Shown one piece after another: positions 11,130-23,430 of a stretch of 64,000 bases of DNA. A program made the translations under genes and the position numbers. Within the stretch, counting starts at the first letter, position 1, and each line of letters begins with the position of its first letter. The notes beneath the pieces are model-generated. The model was not told where the DNA came from. It did no database searches and was given only the letters and a program-made list of their open reading frames with translations. Source of the stretch: Pyrenophora tritici-repentis (Eukaryota; Ascomycota; Dothideomycetes; Pleosporales; Pleosporaceae); the NCBI RefSeq assembly GCF_003171515.1, contig NC_089395.1, forward strand, positions 1,488,001 to 1,552,000, read 5' to 3'.

Positions 11130-14100
11130 GGGGACGGTATACGCAAATGCAATCAAGACCAAACAAAAATCGAGTTGGAACTATATCGCTATGATGAAAA
11201 CATTGAAAGAAGGAAAAAAGAGGAATGGGAAAGGCGAAAAAGAACCAGAGTCATGATAGCCGTTCTCCACCGGAAAGCCCCATCCCCACCTGGGCACTCG
11301 AGAGGCGGTAAGAGGATAAGATTGAAGGATTCGGGGATTGACAACAGGGGTTCATTCCTTTCGTGTCGGTGTCCATGTGCAAAAGCCTTGGGTGCGTCGT
11401 GCACAGACACGATTCAGAAGTGGGTTTGGGGGGACATCGATACGGTGCATGCTTGTGCGTAAGCCCGACTCCAACAGACTTTCCGACTATCCTGTCACGT
11501 CAGAATCTGGAAATCTCCTGCGGGCAATCTCCAAGTCAGCTGAGGAGAGAAAGTTGTGGTTTTGCTGTATGTATCATGCGTTGTCCATGTTGCGTGAATT
11601 GTACAAACCACGACCACACCGGCCATTAGCCACACCGGACCGATTATCTGGGATTCCAGCAGCAGGGAGCCACGTGGATTGCAGTCTTGCCCATGCCCAG
11701 GTAGGTGCCCAATTGTGCATAGTTTAGACCCAGTCTTGGCATTTCGGGGGTTGCCCTGGACGTTTACCTTACTCTCCTACTAGCCGGGACCCGGTGAAAC
11801 GTCGTGCACGTGCACCCGGAATCGCGGCATGCAGCCGATATCGAGTCAGCTCGTTCGGAAAATGGCACGCAACTTTATCGTCTGTCTATCTGTCGTCAGG
11901 AAGAGGAAGAGGAGAAGGAGGAGGAGCGATTGCCACATCTCACACCCCCGAGTGTGCGCGGCATGCGCGTTCGTTCCCGCTTCCGCGCCGTGGCAAATCG
12001 GCCTCACTAAACCGCAAAACTCTTTTTTCTTCGTCTTCGCTCCAGGGTTCCTTCCAGGTTCCAGGATCAAAGGTTGAAGGGGATGCGACGCGACGCGACG
12101 CGACAATGGGGCGTTGTGGAAAGTACCAACCGCTAGCGTTTAGGTAGTGAGGCATGCATCAGGCAGGGCGTCAGGTTGTGAGGCTTACCAGTCCAACGGT
12201 ATATGTCTAGGGACCCCCTTTCGCAAGGTAAGTTAAGGGTCCAGCTCTAACACACACCACACCACACCAACTCTACGCAGCTAGCTAGTTAGTTAATCCC
12301 CACACGTTATTGATAACGACTAAGGTATTTCAAACGCGAGGAACGCGTATCTAGTTAACCCGCGCGCCAGAGGTAGGTAGGCGTCGTGTCGTCTTGGAAC
12401 GGTTTTGAGACTAGTTTGATTCGCAAACAAACTTTTGCATCTGCATCCTTGCTAAACATTGCCATGTCGTTAGAGTAAGTAGACTCTTGGTGGGGGTTGT
12501 CGTCTCTGCTTTACCTACCGGCTAGATAGTCGACACAGCGTTGGCGCGCATAACTATACAACGACGAGAGCTAGTTATACCAACTCACTCGTAAAATAGC
12601 ATACCCAAACCCCCAAACTAACCCAATGTAAAAATAGCGACGATTTACCACATACGCTGTTTTAAACATTGCAGATATTCCTTATACAAGCGAGCAAGCC
12701 CGTTATATCGAACCATAACAAGTTAACCGTACACAAGCGCAAAACTCCCAAACCCTTCATCTTCGGCAAACGCAGCGCGTGTCTTCCTGCAATAAGAAAA
12801 TAAAGCACACGTAACCGCACTGCACTGCCACATCCCATGGCAGCCATGTTCCTAACAAGCAACGACATGGGATTCTTCTTCGTGAGGCGCAGTCTGAGGC
12901 GCAGTCCACATGTCAAACATGCCTGCTTGTCTCAGGTATTTCTACCTACTGCTGAGGTATTTTTTTTCTGAGACAAACCAACTTCCAGGGTAGGTAGGTA
13001 AGGTAAGCTAAGGTAAGGCATGGTGTACCTTGAGGAGATCGGAGATCGGAGATCTGCTTTTCAGGGACAGGACACTAACTTGACGTTGACTCGGCTTTAA
13101 TCCGAGCACGGCTTCGCGATGCACTGGAGAAAGCTGGGGCTACCAAACGAGGCGCAAGCGCGTGCGGCATGGGAAAGATGAAAGATGGATGGGGGATGTG
13201 TTATGCATGTTTGGTGTTTTATCATGCCAAGCTCAATGCGTTTGTGTGGGTGAATCATAGTAAACTTGGTGGAGTGAGACGTAGATGCTGTTGTGTTACA
13301 TCCAGCCGTGGATTACACCTATGTACATCCCGAGGCTGTTGTTGTGGTTGTACGAAACGAGGGTGGGTTTGAGGGTGCGGGGAATGGGAAGGTGTAAACT
13401 AGACTTGCTGTGTAGAATGTGTCAGGTGTTTTGGCAATGAATTTGTTTCTCTGTAGTCTAGGGATGTCTTGCGTTTCTTGAAGGCTTGGTTTATTGGAGG
13501 GAATGTAGGTATGTATCCTTTCTTGCCCCGCACGATAGAAAATGCTTGGTTGGTACATAACATTGAGTTTCTTCCTTTTCTTTGACAAGCATGATTTCCT
13601 CAAAGATGCATCCGTCCATGTCCTTCCAACCACCGTGAAACCAAACTTGCATTTCCATCACGACAACGTTCAAAAGGCGTTTAAACAACCGCAAGTGTAA
13701 CCATATTTATTCCTATCTTTGATCAGTAAACTTCAGCGCCAACATGTAGACATGGACGTACGGAGAGAGCTTAACGCCCAGGGGGGCACCATTATAGATC
13801 TGGCGAAAGCACGGGCACGTTGCATCTTTGAGTTCGCATGCTTGGGTCGTGTATCTGCCCTTGGCATCTCTAAAACACAAGTTAACAAAGTATACATGTA
13901 GACGCTGCAATGTATGCTACTTACCCGTATCTACCACATTTTGCGTTCATGCTTGCACAGCGACGGTCTTGGCTGGCTGTGCATAAGCCATCACCGGCCC
14001 TGAACCCCCATTTTTCTTGCGCGACGGCTGCAGACGCGAACAAGGCAAATAATAGTGGTGATAGCTGCATAATATGGGTCTAGATTAGGAACCATGAAGT

Positions 14101-15980
14101 GTGTGTATGTGAATTGTGGTACTTGTTGGAGGTACCACTCGACTGGTTGAAGAGATGGAACGAAAGAAGGGCAGTGATGCGGTGTAAGTACTCCTCTCCC
14201 CTGAATTTCGGATCTCTTCGGTGTATTCAGATGGGTCATCTTTCACTCATCGGGGTGTTGTTAGTTCATCTCTCATGCTTACGGCGGCCGGCCATCGGCC
14301 ATCAGCTTATGCCTGGCTATGACGCGTCTTTGTGGTTTTCGAGTGAGTCTTCAAGTTCTGTAAACGAGTCCAATACACTACTAGAGAACCATGAGAACAA
14401 TTCATGAGCCCGCTGCTGGCACGATAGGATAGGAACAGAAAAAAGACGCGTACTGTACGTTTCTTTTCTTCTTCCGCAACACTCCAACGCTACCCTTTGA
14501 ACAGCAGGACCGGGCCGAATACGTACGTTTGCCTAGGAAAGGCGGTACGTGCTGTACGGTGAAGGCAGATCGAATAGACGGCCTCGGCTACGTGTAGGCA
14601 AGCTACATGTTCCCGCATCCGGTGCTGAGGCTCTAGGACAAATGGACGGCGCCATGTAAGGCTAGGACGGCGGGTGTGGACTCGCTGTTTGCGTGGCAGC
14701 GGCGCAGGGGCTGCCAATGTCGGGGAAGCCGGAATAGACGCATGGAAGCTTTCAGGGGACGAGCTGGCTTGGGGGTGGCTGCGGTAGGGTCCAGAAGATT
14801 CCTGTGAGGAGCTGGATCAAGTGTGCTCGGAATGTTGCTGAAACGGTGTCCAATCACATACAGCAGCTCCAAGGCTCCGGGTATCCCAAACCGTGGCGTT
14901 GATGGCTTTCATGCAACAGTCAGCCACGTCTGGCGGGAGTGCGCCCTGATGCTCAATGGAACGATCAAGGGATCCAATTAGCAATCGGGGCAGACCCACC
15001 GTGGAAGTGGCAAACCAGCGCAAGCGGATTAGAGCCGAGATTAAGCACTCGTTCGCATGTAACGTCAAAGCGGATGTGACCCAAGACCCGCTTGGTGTGG
15101 TGACTGAGGCATGCCGCCACGACCCGGGACATTGGGTGTAGGGGATCAGAAAGGATGATAGGATCAGCGAGGCCTAGAGTTGAAAACACCGGCTTCGCAA
15201 ATTTCATGGCAAAGAGGGTTGATGGTACTTCCCGGCGCACAGTTTCACCAAACCCGTGGGCGACGCAGTCTTCAGACTTTATGGCTCTGGACTGCGTGTG
15301 CGTGGCATGTCGAAGCATCATGTGCACTGCACCATTGCTGGCCTAGGGCTACCAGGGACTAGCTGTGGTTGACGGCGTCGAGTGTTGCGCAACCAGAGGC
15401 CATGGCTGGATGGAAATAAAAATGCGAGCTGAAGACTGGGCGTTTCCGGGTTTTGGTTGAGCGATCGGTCCCTTAGCACGTTCCGTCGCGCCTTCTGGTG
15501 GTCGATCTCTTCTCCAGATTGTCGCGGCAGCGGCATGCATGGTGCAAGCTATTGAATTACATCGGACGTGAGAGCGGTGCTTTTGGCTTGGCCGTGTGAG
15601 GTCAGAGGAGTGATGGATACGAGTGGTGACGTGCCATCAATCTCGACGAGATGCGCATGCAGAGGGCAGAGGCCAGGGAACAGCCTGAACAGGAGGGAAG
15701 CAGTCAGGCGGAGCCAGGATGTGGGTGCCAGGATGGCTGATGCGGAGCATGGGGGGTTGAAGAAAGTGGCCTGCGAACCAGCATTGTGGTCCCGGCGCCT
15801 TAGCTTCGCCTCCCAAGCCGCCTTGTGCATTGCTCAGCGCCTTATAGCAGCCTTTGGCCGCCCGCTTTGGGGGGCCAATATCAGTCGTGGACACGTCCAA
15901 ACATCCAAACAATTTACAAAGGTTGATGATTGAATCATCTACACACACATCACCATCCATACCAGCACACGACATTCACA
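11130..15980. other. 4.8-kb stretch without a convincing gene
   Basis: Only short open frames on both strands, without recognisable domains or plausible splice chains. It contains degenerate AGGTA repeats around 12,990-13,020. I found no tRNA-like B box, no terminal repeats and no RIP-like decay. It could hold long 5' untranslated regions, a noncoding RNA or a lineage-specific gene I cannot recognise. Confidence 0.4.
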
Positions 15981-16667
15981 ATGGCCACCATGTTCCGTGC
16001 CTTTTCCTTCAACCCGCCCGTCTCGCCTGCCTACTCAGCCTACGAGGCCGAGCGGGCTGCTATGAATGTGTCGCCTACGTCAAGAGCCGAGTCGCCCAAA
16101 CACATGTTGAACCGACCACCCACGCCGCCGTGCACAATGGGCGACCTCGCTGCCCAACTCAACCAGCAGTGCCTGCGCATCGACACAAACACACGATGCT
16201 ATCCCAACGGCCCTCTGACGCCCGCCAGCGACGACGACGACGAGTGCGCATCGCCCACGCAGGAGCGACCGACGTACTCGCGCGTCACTGCCTCACTACT
16301 GCGCATGCAGCGCCAGTGCAACTCGCGCATGCAGTGCAACTCGTCGCACGTGCGCGACATTTCCAAGCTGGTCAAGATGATTGAGCACCAAGACCAGTGC
16401 ACAGTCAGCGAGTCGGCGTCGGCGTCGGCGTCGCGCACCTCTTCAACCTCATCAGCGTCGACATGTGCGTCAGCCTCATCAGCCTCATCAGGCGAGGACG
16501 AGGGCGTCAACATGGAGTACGACATTCCCGTCCAGGGCATTGAGACGCTCGTCAGCATGCCCGCATGGCGAGCAGGCGAATACCGCGACACGTGCATCCG
16601 CGTCACCAAGCCGGTGCGCATGCGCAAGCGTTCGAGGGAGAATGCTGTGTGTAAGAGGCGGTTGTAG
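15981..16667 (+). CDS. Hypothetical protein, low-complexity, Ser/Ala-rich
   Basis: Single-exon gene of 228 aa, not recognised. I chose the ATG at 15981 because its context (CACAATGGCC) fits a fungal start and a CA-rich leader precedes it; an in-frame ATG at 15930 is less likely. Visible features: a Pro/Ser-rich N-terminus with the motif RPPTPPCTMGDLAAQLNQQC, an acidic run DDDDE, a Ser/Ala/Thr tract near residues 160-190, a YDIPVQGIETLVSMPAWRAG block, and a basic KRRL terminus that could act as a nuclear signal. Codon use is GC-rich like the core genes. Likely a real small orphan of unknown role. Confidence 0.6.
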   Translation: MATMFRAFSFNPPVSPAYSAYEAERAAMNVSPTSRAESPKHMLNRPPTPPCTMGDLAAQLNQQCLRIDTNTRCYPNGPLTPASDDDDECASPTQERPTYSRVTASLLRMQRQCNSRMQCNSSHVRDISKLVKMIEHQDQCTVSESASASASRTSSTSSASTCASASSASSGEDEGVNMEYDIPVQGIETLVSMPAWRAGEYRDTCIRVTKPVRMRKRSRENAVCKRRL

Positions 16668-17029
16668 GCGGCCGTCGTGGCACCTCTGTTGGACATTTGA
16701 TTACATGCATAGCGAAGGCGTTTTGGGCTGTTACTACAGATGCACTATACCACTTGATCTTTGACAACATGGGAGCTCCCTTTGGGTTGAGCATGGCGTT
16801 GGCTTATTTACAGTAGTCATGTATAACTACATATAATATAATTACATCATCATCATCTTCTCGAATTACCACGACGTGCTTACTGACCCACCACTGCGGG
16901 CACCCACGTGATGAATGTCACCGCGAACCTCAGCACTGGTAAATTGGCGACATTAGCGACCCACTTGAGACTTTTGCTGATCGTCAACAAGCTCTATGCA
17001 TCCTCCCACTCCCACTACCCACGACTACC
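16668..17029. other. Intergenic, no gene seen
   Basis: Short gap between two genes on the same strand. It must contain the terminator of the upstream orphan and the promoter of the RRM-like gene. No clear motif seen. Confidence 0.4.
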
Positions 17030-17860
17030 ATGTCTGTCCGACGAGCGCTGGCGCCACGCTCAATTCATCTGCGCATTGTCCCCCGCCCGGCCAATCTGTC
17101 AGAGAGCCGTGAGATCTTCCGCGTCTTGCAGCGCTTCGGCGAGATTAGCACCTTCAAGTATCTGCGTGTATGATTTCCTCAAAAGCTGTATCAAGTGCAC
17201 GGCTGACAAAGCCAGTATGAATACCAGAACCCCGCCGACAACGTCGCTCTTGCCATCTACAGCGACCAGGCATCCGCCCAGCGCGCCCTCGACGCCTCGC
17301 CCATCCGCTTTGCCCTTGAAAAGGTCATTAGCCCGGAATCCGAAACGAACACACCCGTGACCCCCACCGAAGACGAAGACGAAGACATCATATCGACGAC
17401 CTCGCAAACACCTCCCAAACAAGGCATCGACGAGATCCTACGCCCGTCAAAGCTCCTAAACCGCACTTCAACCACGACACGCAACACCAAGCCCGCCCCG
17501 ACACCCCCACCCATGCCTTTTGAGCCCCTCTCCCCCCGCATACAAAAGAAGTCGACAAAATGGTTCCAAGTCACAATCGACCGCTCGCGCGCCGTGCACC
17601 AGGACTATATTGAACGTCAGCCCTTTTGGAAACAGTTTCACCCCATGAAGAGCATGGCACAGCTGGATCTGGCAAAGTCTGTGCCGCACATTGGGTTGAG
17701 CGATGTGAGCAAGCGGCCGCCGAATGCGCACCGGACGCCCAATCGGGTGCTGAAGACGATGAATGAATATGTGCAGACGAGGATGCCTACTTTGAGGCAG
17801 ATTGTTGAGGGTGGGGAGAGGGAGAGGCAGTTTGTGGAGAGGCGGGCTGGGAGAAGTTAA
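17030..17860 (+). CDS. RRM-like small protein, possibly mitochondrial
   Basis: Two exons, 17030-17167 and 17216-17860, joined across a 48-bp intron in phase 0; 260 aa. The join gives a continuous beta-alpha-beta pattern: IHLRIVPRP, then REIFRVLQRFGEISTFKYLR, then ALAIYSDQASAQRALDASP. This looks like an RNA-recognition-motif fold near residues 10-80. The N-terminus is basic (MSVRRALAPR) and free of acidic residues, which suits a mitochondrial presequence, but this is inference. The middle is acidic and Pro/Thr-rich. The C-terminal 120 residues are basic and helical (WFQVTIDRSRAVHQDYIERQ). I do not recognise a named family. The intron branch and acceptor (GCTGAC...CCAG) look normal. Confidence 0.68.
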
Positions 17861-17940
17861 GAGAGGGATTTATGAAGGGGATGTATTGGTACAGGAATAT
17901 TCGACACTCGGCGCATTCGACGCATTCTCTAAGGCGCGCT

Positions 17941-18882
17941 TCACTCATCTACCAAGCCCCACCGCCCCACCTCCTCCAACGTCGGCCATCGCAACAAGCT
18001 ATTCCAGCGAACAGCCACCGTCGTAAATCGGTCATTTGATAACGGAAATCCGAGATATGCTTCAGTGGCACGCTCGGTCGCTTTGGCTATCCGTTGCCAC
18101 GCTCCTCCATGCCCATCTAGTTGTCCGACATCCTCATTGTATGACGCGCAAGATTTGCAGGCGTAATGGTCCAAATATGCGTGTACCAGCTCGTGAAACA
18201 ACATGCTCAAGCGATCTACAGCCCGTCCGTTTAGACCAGCATAGTTAGTTGTGGTTGGGTCGCATGCATGCCCCACGTCGAGTGGATTCATCGTGATCCT
18301 GGAGGGGTTTCCAATTACGGTAGGTTCACTACACTTGCCGTAGAGATAAAGACCGAGCTCGGTCCAGGAAAACTCAAACCGCATCTCATCGACCGGTGTG
18401 ATCATGAAGAAAATAGTCGCAAAGATGCTTAACAAAGCCTTCATCTCCCACACTTCTACGCATCGAGCGTCATATTGACTCAGCCTTTGCAGCACAGCTG
18501 TCTGCGAAGTGTCTCTGAGTGTCGATCTCCACCTGGCAAGGGCTTCCAACTGCTCGTTTGTACCGTGTCTGGAATGCTCATTTAGGGTCTCCCACACCTC
18601 CTGGCTCAGCACAAGCACATGGTGGCTTCTGAACTGTAATGGGCGCCGTATATGTGTGGGCCGGTTTTTGTTATTTATCTCATGATACTCGACTAGGGGC
18701 CGCTCGCAATTTTTGATACAAGCATGTGCAGCATGGGCCTGCGTTGGGGTTCCTGTGTGTCTCAAGGCTTGGTCGTGCTCTTCTATCAGTAGATGGAATT
18801 CTGCAACATTGTTCCGGCGGGGTTATTGGTTGGACCGCCTCGAGATATCGTATGCACTTGAGCCGCCGGGTGTTGCTTGCAT
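17941..18882 (-). CDS. Second SprT-like metalloprotease domain protein, in-frame TAA near start
   Basis: Relative of the gene at 9738-11129. Near residue 227 it has MLFHELVHAYLDHYACKSC (HExxH helix) and then GHGGAWQRIA, the same spacing and the same C-terminal GRWG block. The frame is open from about 18822 to 17941 but has no early ATG. The best ATG in the same frame (18882) is separated from the rest by one TAA at 18825-18823 that could derive from CAA. Either the N-terminus is broken, or translation starts at an internal Met (for example in VWEMKALLS) and gives a shorter but still catalytic protein, or a small first exon was missed. It converges with the RRM-like gene, with only 80 bp between the stop codons. 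Confidence 0.65.
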
Positions 18883-19685
18883 TGCGGGTCTGTTCCTGGT
18901 GCTGATGAGGATTTGTATGAGTCAAGGGGGGAGTAATCAGGGTGGTTTATACTAGGAAAGGAAGGCCATCTTTCTGAGTAGCTGAGACATTTTCGTCAAG
19001 ATATGGAAGACACTGGCATGTCTTGGTTGTAGTGAAAGAACTTTGTCTCATGGCGTAGAAGACATTTGCTTGCATAGCAGGAGACATCTAAAACAATCCA
19101 AGGCAGATAACTCTAGAAGTTGTGTGATTCAATCTCATGCACGTAGTGCGTACTTTGGAAGACTTTAGACATGGGAGAAACTCGGGCAGATACGAATGGG
19201 ATACTTTGACATGTTTCTTCAGTGTTTGTCTCATATATTCTATGTCACACAAATGAAGTGCCTTATGAAACTTGTCCGCAAATTGTTACTGCCCTGACAC
19301 CCACAAAGGCACGCCTACCTAATGCCTGATTTCAGTAGTATACCGACGAGGAAGTCGCGATGGTGACAGTCATGGCTTCATGACGTTTGCCAAGAGTCCA
19401 TAACGGCAGCCACGACAGTCACCTCCACACTACACGTTGAACACATACCGAGATACTTACAAACACTACATAGTAACGAAACTATTTCAACTGACAAAAA
19501 TAGTCCAGCATTAATGCAGGCTTTGCCAGTTACCAGCAAGTTGCGAGCCGAGCAAAGGGTCCCCAATACCCGTAACGAACCATGGAACCAAACCCCCACA
19601 GATCTCGCAAGACTTGGCAGCATGAGCACTCGAATTCCATAACATCCACCTCATCGACGACCCGCCGGCATCTGACTACGCTATA
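18883..19685. other. Divergent intergenic region, no gene seen
   Basis: Contains several loosely repeated GAGACAT/AGACAT words between 18,985 and 19,220, possibly degenerate. No coding signal that I trust. It serves as promoter region for the genes on either side. Confidence 0.35.
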
Positions 19686-21362
19686 ATGGGACGATTTTCC
19701 AACCCGTTTCAATCGCATCGCGTCCCGCCTACCAACGCAACAACGGCCGACGCACCCACATCAGCGCTACCCACGCCACCTGCCAGTACCCAATCGTCCG
19801 ACATTACGCTTCCCGAAGGACCCAACGAGATACGAAACTACGTGCGCGGAGCCAATAAACAGATCCAATGGCTCCAGGAGTGTCTAGCCAAACTAAGCAA
19901 CTCCGATATCACGCAGGTCAACGAGATCAAGCGAGCGCTCAAGTCTACGCATCGGGGCCTGGAGAAGGTGCATATTGAGCGGTGTCCGGGACATGGAGAG
20001 GAACTCGAGGCCTCGGTTGGGTATGTGGTGAGGTATGCTTGGCGGACGTATATGAGCGCGGTGAAGCTGGAGGAGAGGATGAAAGGGGTGGGTAAGGGTT
20101 CGCCTCAGCTGTTCTTACGCGACAGGGCCGAGGATGGAAAGAGGAAAGATAAAAAGGTAAGTAGGGATCAAGAAGGCCAGGAAGTTCGCAACGGCAATAG
20201 AGATCGAAAAGGCAAAGACAAGAAGGTGGGTTGGAATCGGGAGGTCCAGGAAGTGCGCGGAAATACCAAAGACCCAATAAAAAAAGACAGGAAGGTGGAA
20301 AGAAATGACCTTGTTTGCGACAGTAGAACTCGCGATGGAAAAGACAAGAGAGGGTATATGAACAATGAGGTTCAGACTGTTGGCCTCCCGACCAGTGAGG
20401 AGAAGATGAGAAGTGAACGGGAGCCGCCGGCCAAGTCTCGACGATACCTTGAGAGAGACGTAGAAGAGCTCTTCCTCATGTCTGGTGCTCTTCCCATTGA
20501 AGATGGTGCGACCTCGGCTCCAAGTCAAACAGCAGAAGCTGACCCATTAGACGCTGTCACGATCCTACCACGCACTTCCTCCCCCGAGTTACCTCCTGAA
20601 ACCCCAAGAAACCTCAGCGTTGTAGAAACAAACCCGGAACAGATTCCACAACCGAGGCACGAGGTAAAGAGGCGGTTACAACAAGAAGAAGACAACTCAT
20701 CCTTTGAGCTGCTCGATCCGGACAGAGTGCGACGGGGCAGCTGTAATGGTTTCATGATTACGGAGATGACCATGAGAGGTCTTCAAGATCCTAGCTTTGT
20801 GTTGCCTTATCTGCACTACATGAAGATTCACGAGCTGCGATGCCTCAAGGAATGGTTGGTCTATACGGGTAATGTCATACAGTCGCAGCCTGTTAGCCGT
20901 ATGGAGAAGGTGCTTCTCTGCATGCAGGTCCTCCAGAGCGGCTGTCGATATGAAGCTCTGGCAGTGATACACTCCCGCTCCCCCTGCCAAGTCAAGGAGT
21001 CGTGCAATGAGGTCATGCAGGGCCTGTTACACTGGCATGCACTGACGGTCAAGGATCAAGACATAGGAGACCAGGCCAAGTCGCTCATTCTCTGGGGAAT
21101 TTGGGACAGATACTGCGCCTCTGACGGTCGAGCGGGCCTCTACTTTGGTTTCAACTGGACGCAACTTGCAAAGGTGCTCGTGGCCCTGAATGTGTACATG
21201 GGACGCTGGCGAATGCAAGGCAGGTTTGCCACGGACGGGCCGGCATTCGCGTGGGGTAAATTCTTCGAGCCAGAGACACAAGTGCCGGATGGAACAGAGA
21301 CGGATGAAGAGCAGCTTTGCAGCGATCTGGACGACGAGAGCTTCGACGGATCCCTCTGTTAA
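19686..21362 (+). CDS. Hypothetical protein with charged repeats and a possible C-terminal HTH
   Basis: Single-exon gene of 558 aa starting at ATG 19686; not recognised. Residues about 1-45 are Thr/Pro/Ala-rich; about 48-130 form a helical block (NYVRGANKQIQWLQECLAKL). Residues about 140-230 carry three or four degenerate copies of a Lys/Asp/Arg/Glu unit built around GKDKKV.RN.EVQEVR. The C-terminal third is globular: MEKVLLCMQVLQSGCRYEAL, then helices reminiscent of the HTH that precedes DDE_Tnp_4/Harbinger-type transposases. No catalytic DDE domain follows, so if related it would be a remnant or a co-opted DNA-binding module; this is a guess. The tail is acidic. Confidence 0.6.
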   Translation: MGRFSNPFQSHRVPPTNATTADAPTSALPTPPASTQSSDITLPEGPNEIRNYVRGANKQIQWLQECLAKLSNSDITQVNEIKRALKSTHRGLEKVHIERCPGHGEELEASVGYVVRYAWRTYMSAVKLEERMKGVGKGSPQLFLRDRAEDGKRKDKKVSRDQEGQEVRNGNRDRKGKDKKVGWNREVQEVRGNTKDPIKKDRKVERNDLVCDSRTRDGKDKRGYMNNEVQTVGLPTSEEKMRSEREPPAKSRRYLERDVEELFLMSGALPIEDGATSAPSQTAEADPLDAVTILPRTSSPELPPETPRNLSVVETNPEQIPQPRHEVKRRLQQEEDNSSFELLDPDRVRRGSCNGFMITEMTMRGLQDPSFVLPYLHYMKIHELRCLKEWLVYTGNVIQSQPVSRMEKVLLCMQVLQSGCRYEALAVIHSRSPCQVKESCNEVMQGLLHWHALTVKDQDIGDQAKSLILWGIWDRYCASDGRAGLYFGFNWTQLAKVLVALNVYMGRWRMQGRFATDGPAFAWGKFFEPETQVPDGTETDEEQLCSDLDDESFDGSLC

Positions 21363-22199
21363 GGTGAGTCGCCGGGGTATGCTGAGAGACAGGGCGCAGG
21401 CAGACAAGTAAAAGGCTCGTTTCGGCATTACGCAGGTCCGTACTCAGGAACGCAACACGCACACGCACACGGCAAATTCGGCGCGGAAAGGTGGCGCACG
21501 TCTGGCGTTGGTGGAGAAGGAAGGCTGTGCGTAAAAAATGCAGATCCACTCATGCACTATGTCGAGATACCTCCACCACTGTGTCGCTATCGCAGCGGCA
21601 CTTTGCATATCGGACGGCATGGAGTAAAGCTCGTCGCCTGAAGGCTGTAGTGCTGGTGTCTGGTGTTTCACGACGATCTTGGCTCCCGGCGCGGCGTAAA
21701 GCCTCCCGCGCTTACAGCAAATGAAATGCTCTCGTGTAGAGTCTCACACGGACAATCGGCGCCTCTTACACGATGATTGAGGCCAATTGCCGAAGGCCCA
21801 TCGAAAAGCTGCGGTACAATAAAGCACCGCAACAATAGCAAAAATAGCCAATGACGCTCAGGAGAAAGGGTTATCGGAAATCGGCAAGCGCCGTTTGTAG
21901 TTTAAGGCTCGTTGACCAATTAGTGATCCCCAGGGAGCATTCCTGCACTAGACAACTCCTTAAATCTTGCAGGGCTGCACCCCGATTGCTCTTCATCACC
22001 GAGTCTCAAAACACGGTTCTGACGCTCCCTTGAACGATCTTCCCCTCGTTTGCATTTTCTCGTTGCGAGAGTCCGCTCCTTCAGCCCCAAGCATCCCAGT
22101 CATTCCTTGATACACCACAAACAGCGCGTCTGGTCTACGCGCGATACCACGCTCTTTGAACACAAATCACTCGCTCACAAACCATCTCGTATTTCAAAA
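21363..22199. promoter_or_regulatory. Upstream region of the CRH gene, no gene seen
   Basis: No coding signal. The last 200 bases before the GH16 start are CT- and CA-rich, as expected of a leader and promoter of a well-expressed fungal gene. Confidence 0.35.
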
Positions 22200-23430
22200 A
22201 TGAGGTCATTCGTATTTCCCACGGCGGCGCTTCTTGCTGGCCTGATCTCGACGACGTCTGCGCAAACTCACACTGACTGTATGTCTTCTATATGAGATAT
22301 ACATGTCGTAGGTACTAATGTCCATCTGTAGGCTACCCGCTCAACACGACAGGATGTCCGGATATGGAGGCGCTTGGTGGAAACACCACCTTCAACTGGA
22401 ACAAGACGGGTATTCCCAATGACGGCAAGGTCTGGAAGATGCCCAACCAGGGCAAGATTGACTGGGTTGAGAAGGGCGCAACCTTTACTATTGAGCGATC
22501 AGGCGACTCTCCCACAGCGAACTCTGCCTTTTACATGCTTTTCGGTCGCCTTGAGATTGTCATGAAGGTCGCGACCGGAGTGGGAATCATCTCCAGTGCT
22601 ATTCTCCAGTCGGAAGCGCTTGATGAGATTGACTGGGAGTTCCGCGGCAACAACAACTCGATCCTCACAAACTACTTTGGAAAGGGCGACACATCGACTT
22701 ATGACCGTGGCAAGGATTACATACTCGACTTCTCACCACAGGAGGATTTCCACAACTACACCATCGACTGGACCAAGGATCGCATCGAGTGGTGGGTCGA
22801 CGACAAGCTGGTCAGGACGCTCACGCCGGCAGAGGCCCGCGACGGAACACGTTACCCGCAAACGCCTATGAACGTCCGTCTTGGTTCGTGGGCTGCAGGT
22901 GACCCAAACAAGAACGACCCCGGTGTCGTAGAGTGGGCTGGCGGTATCACCGACTTCAAGCAAGGCCCGTACACCATGACGATCCAATCCGTTTACGCGC
23001 AAGACTACACAAGCGGCGCCGCCAAGTACTCCTGGGAGGACATGGATGCATCTGGTAACTGGGAAAAAGTCAAAGTGCTCAAGTAAGTCATCTACGCGTT
23101 CTGAAACACTCGACGCACATAACAAAAAAGCTAACAAAAACCTGCAGGGGAAAATCCGAGGTGCTTGAAGAAATCCAATCGCCACACGGCGTCAGGAACA
23201 GGTACAAGGCGCTATCCAACGGCGCAAAGATTGGCATCATCGCCGGTAGCTTGGGCGGAGCGGCGCTGGCTGGAGTCATTATTCTTTTCTGCTGCATCAA
23301 GCAAAGGCGCGCGGGCAGGAAAGAAGCTCAGGCTCTGCTTGCGGAGGAGCAGAAAGAGGCGGCCGAGCTCAGCGAGTACAAGGCGCAGATGCAGGCTGGG
23401 CGGTTCGGCATGGGATCGCACAACGTCTAA
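22200..23430 (+). CDS. CRH-family GH16 chitin-glucan transglycosylase
   Basis: Cell-wall enzyme of the Crh1/Crh2(Utr2) family, which links chitin to beta-glucan at the plasma membrane or wall. Three exons: 22200-22278, 22332-23082 and 23148-23430, giving 370 aa. Residues 1-21 form a signal peptide (MRSFVFPTAALLAGLISTTSA). The GH16 catalytic motif ExDxE is seen in LDEIDWEFRG near residue 124. Several N-glycosylation sequons are present (for example NNNSI, HNYTI). The C-terminus has a membrane helix (IGIIAGSLGGAALAGVIILF, about 300-322) followed by a basic cytosolic tail. It is therefore anchored by a transmembrane segment rather than an obvious GPI signal. Phases at both introns agree with the domain reading. 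Confidence 0.92.
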
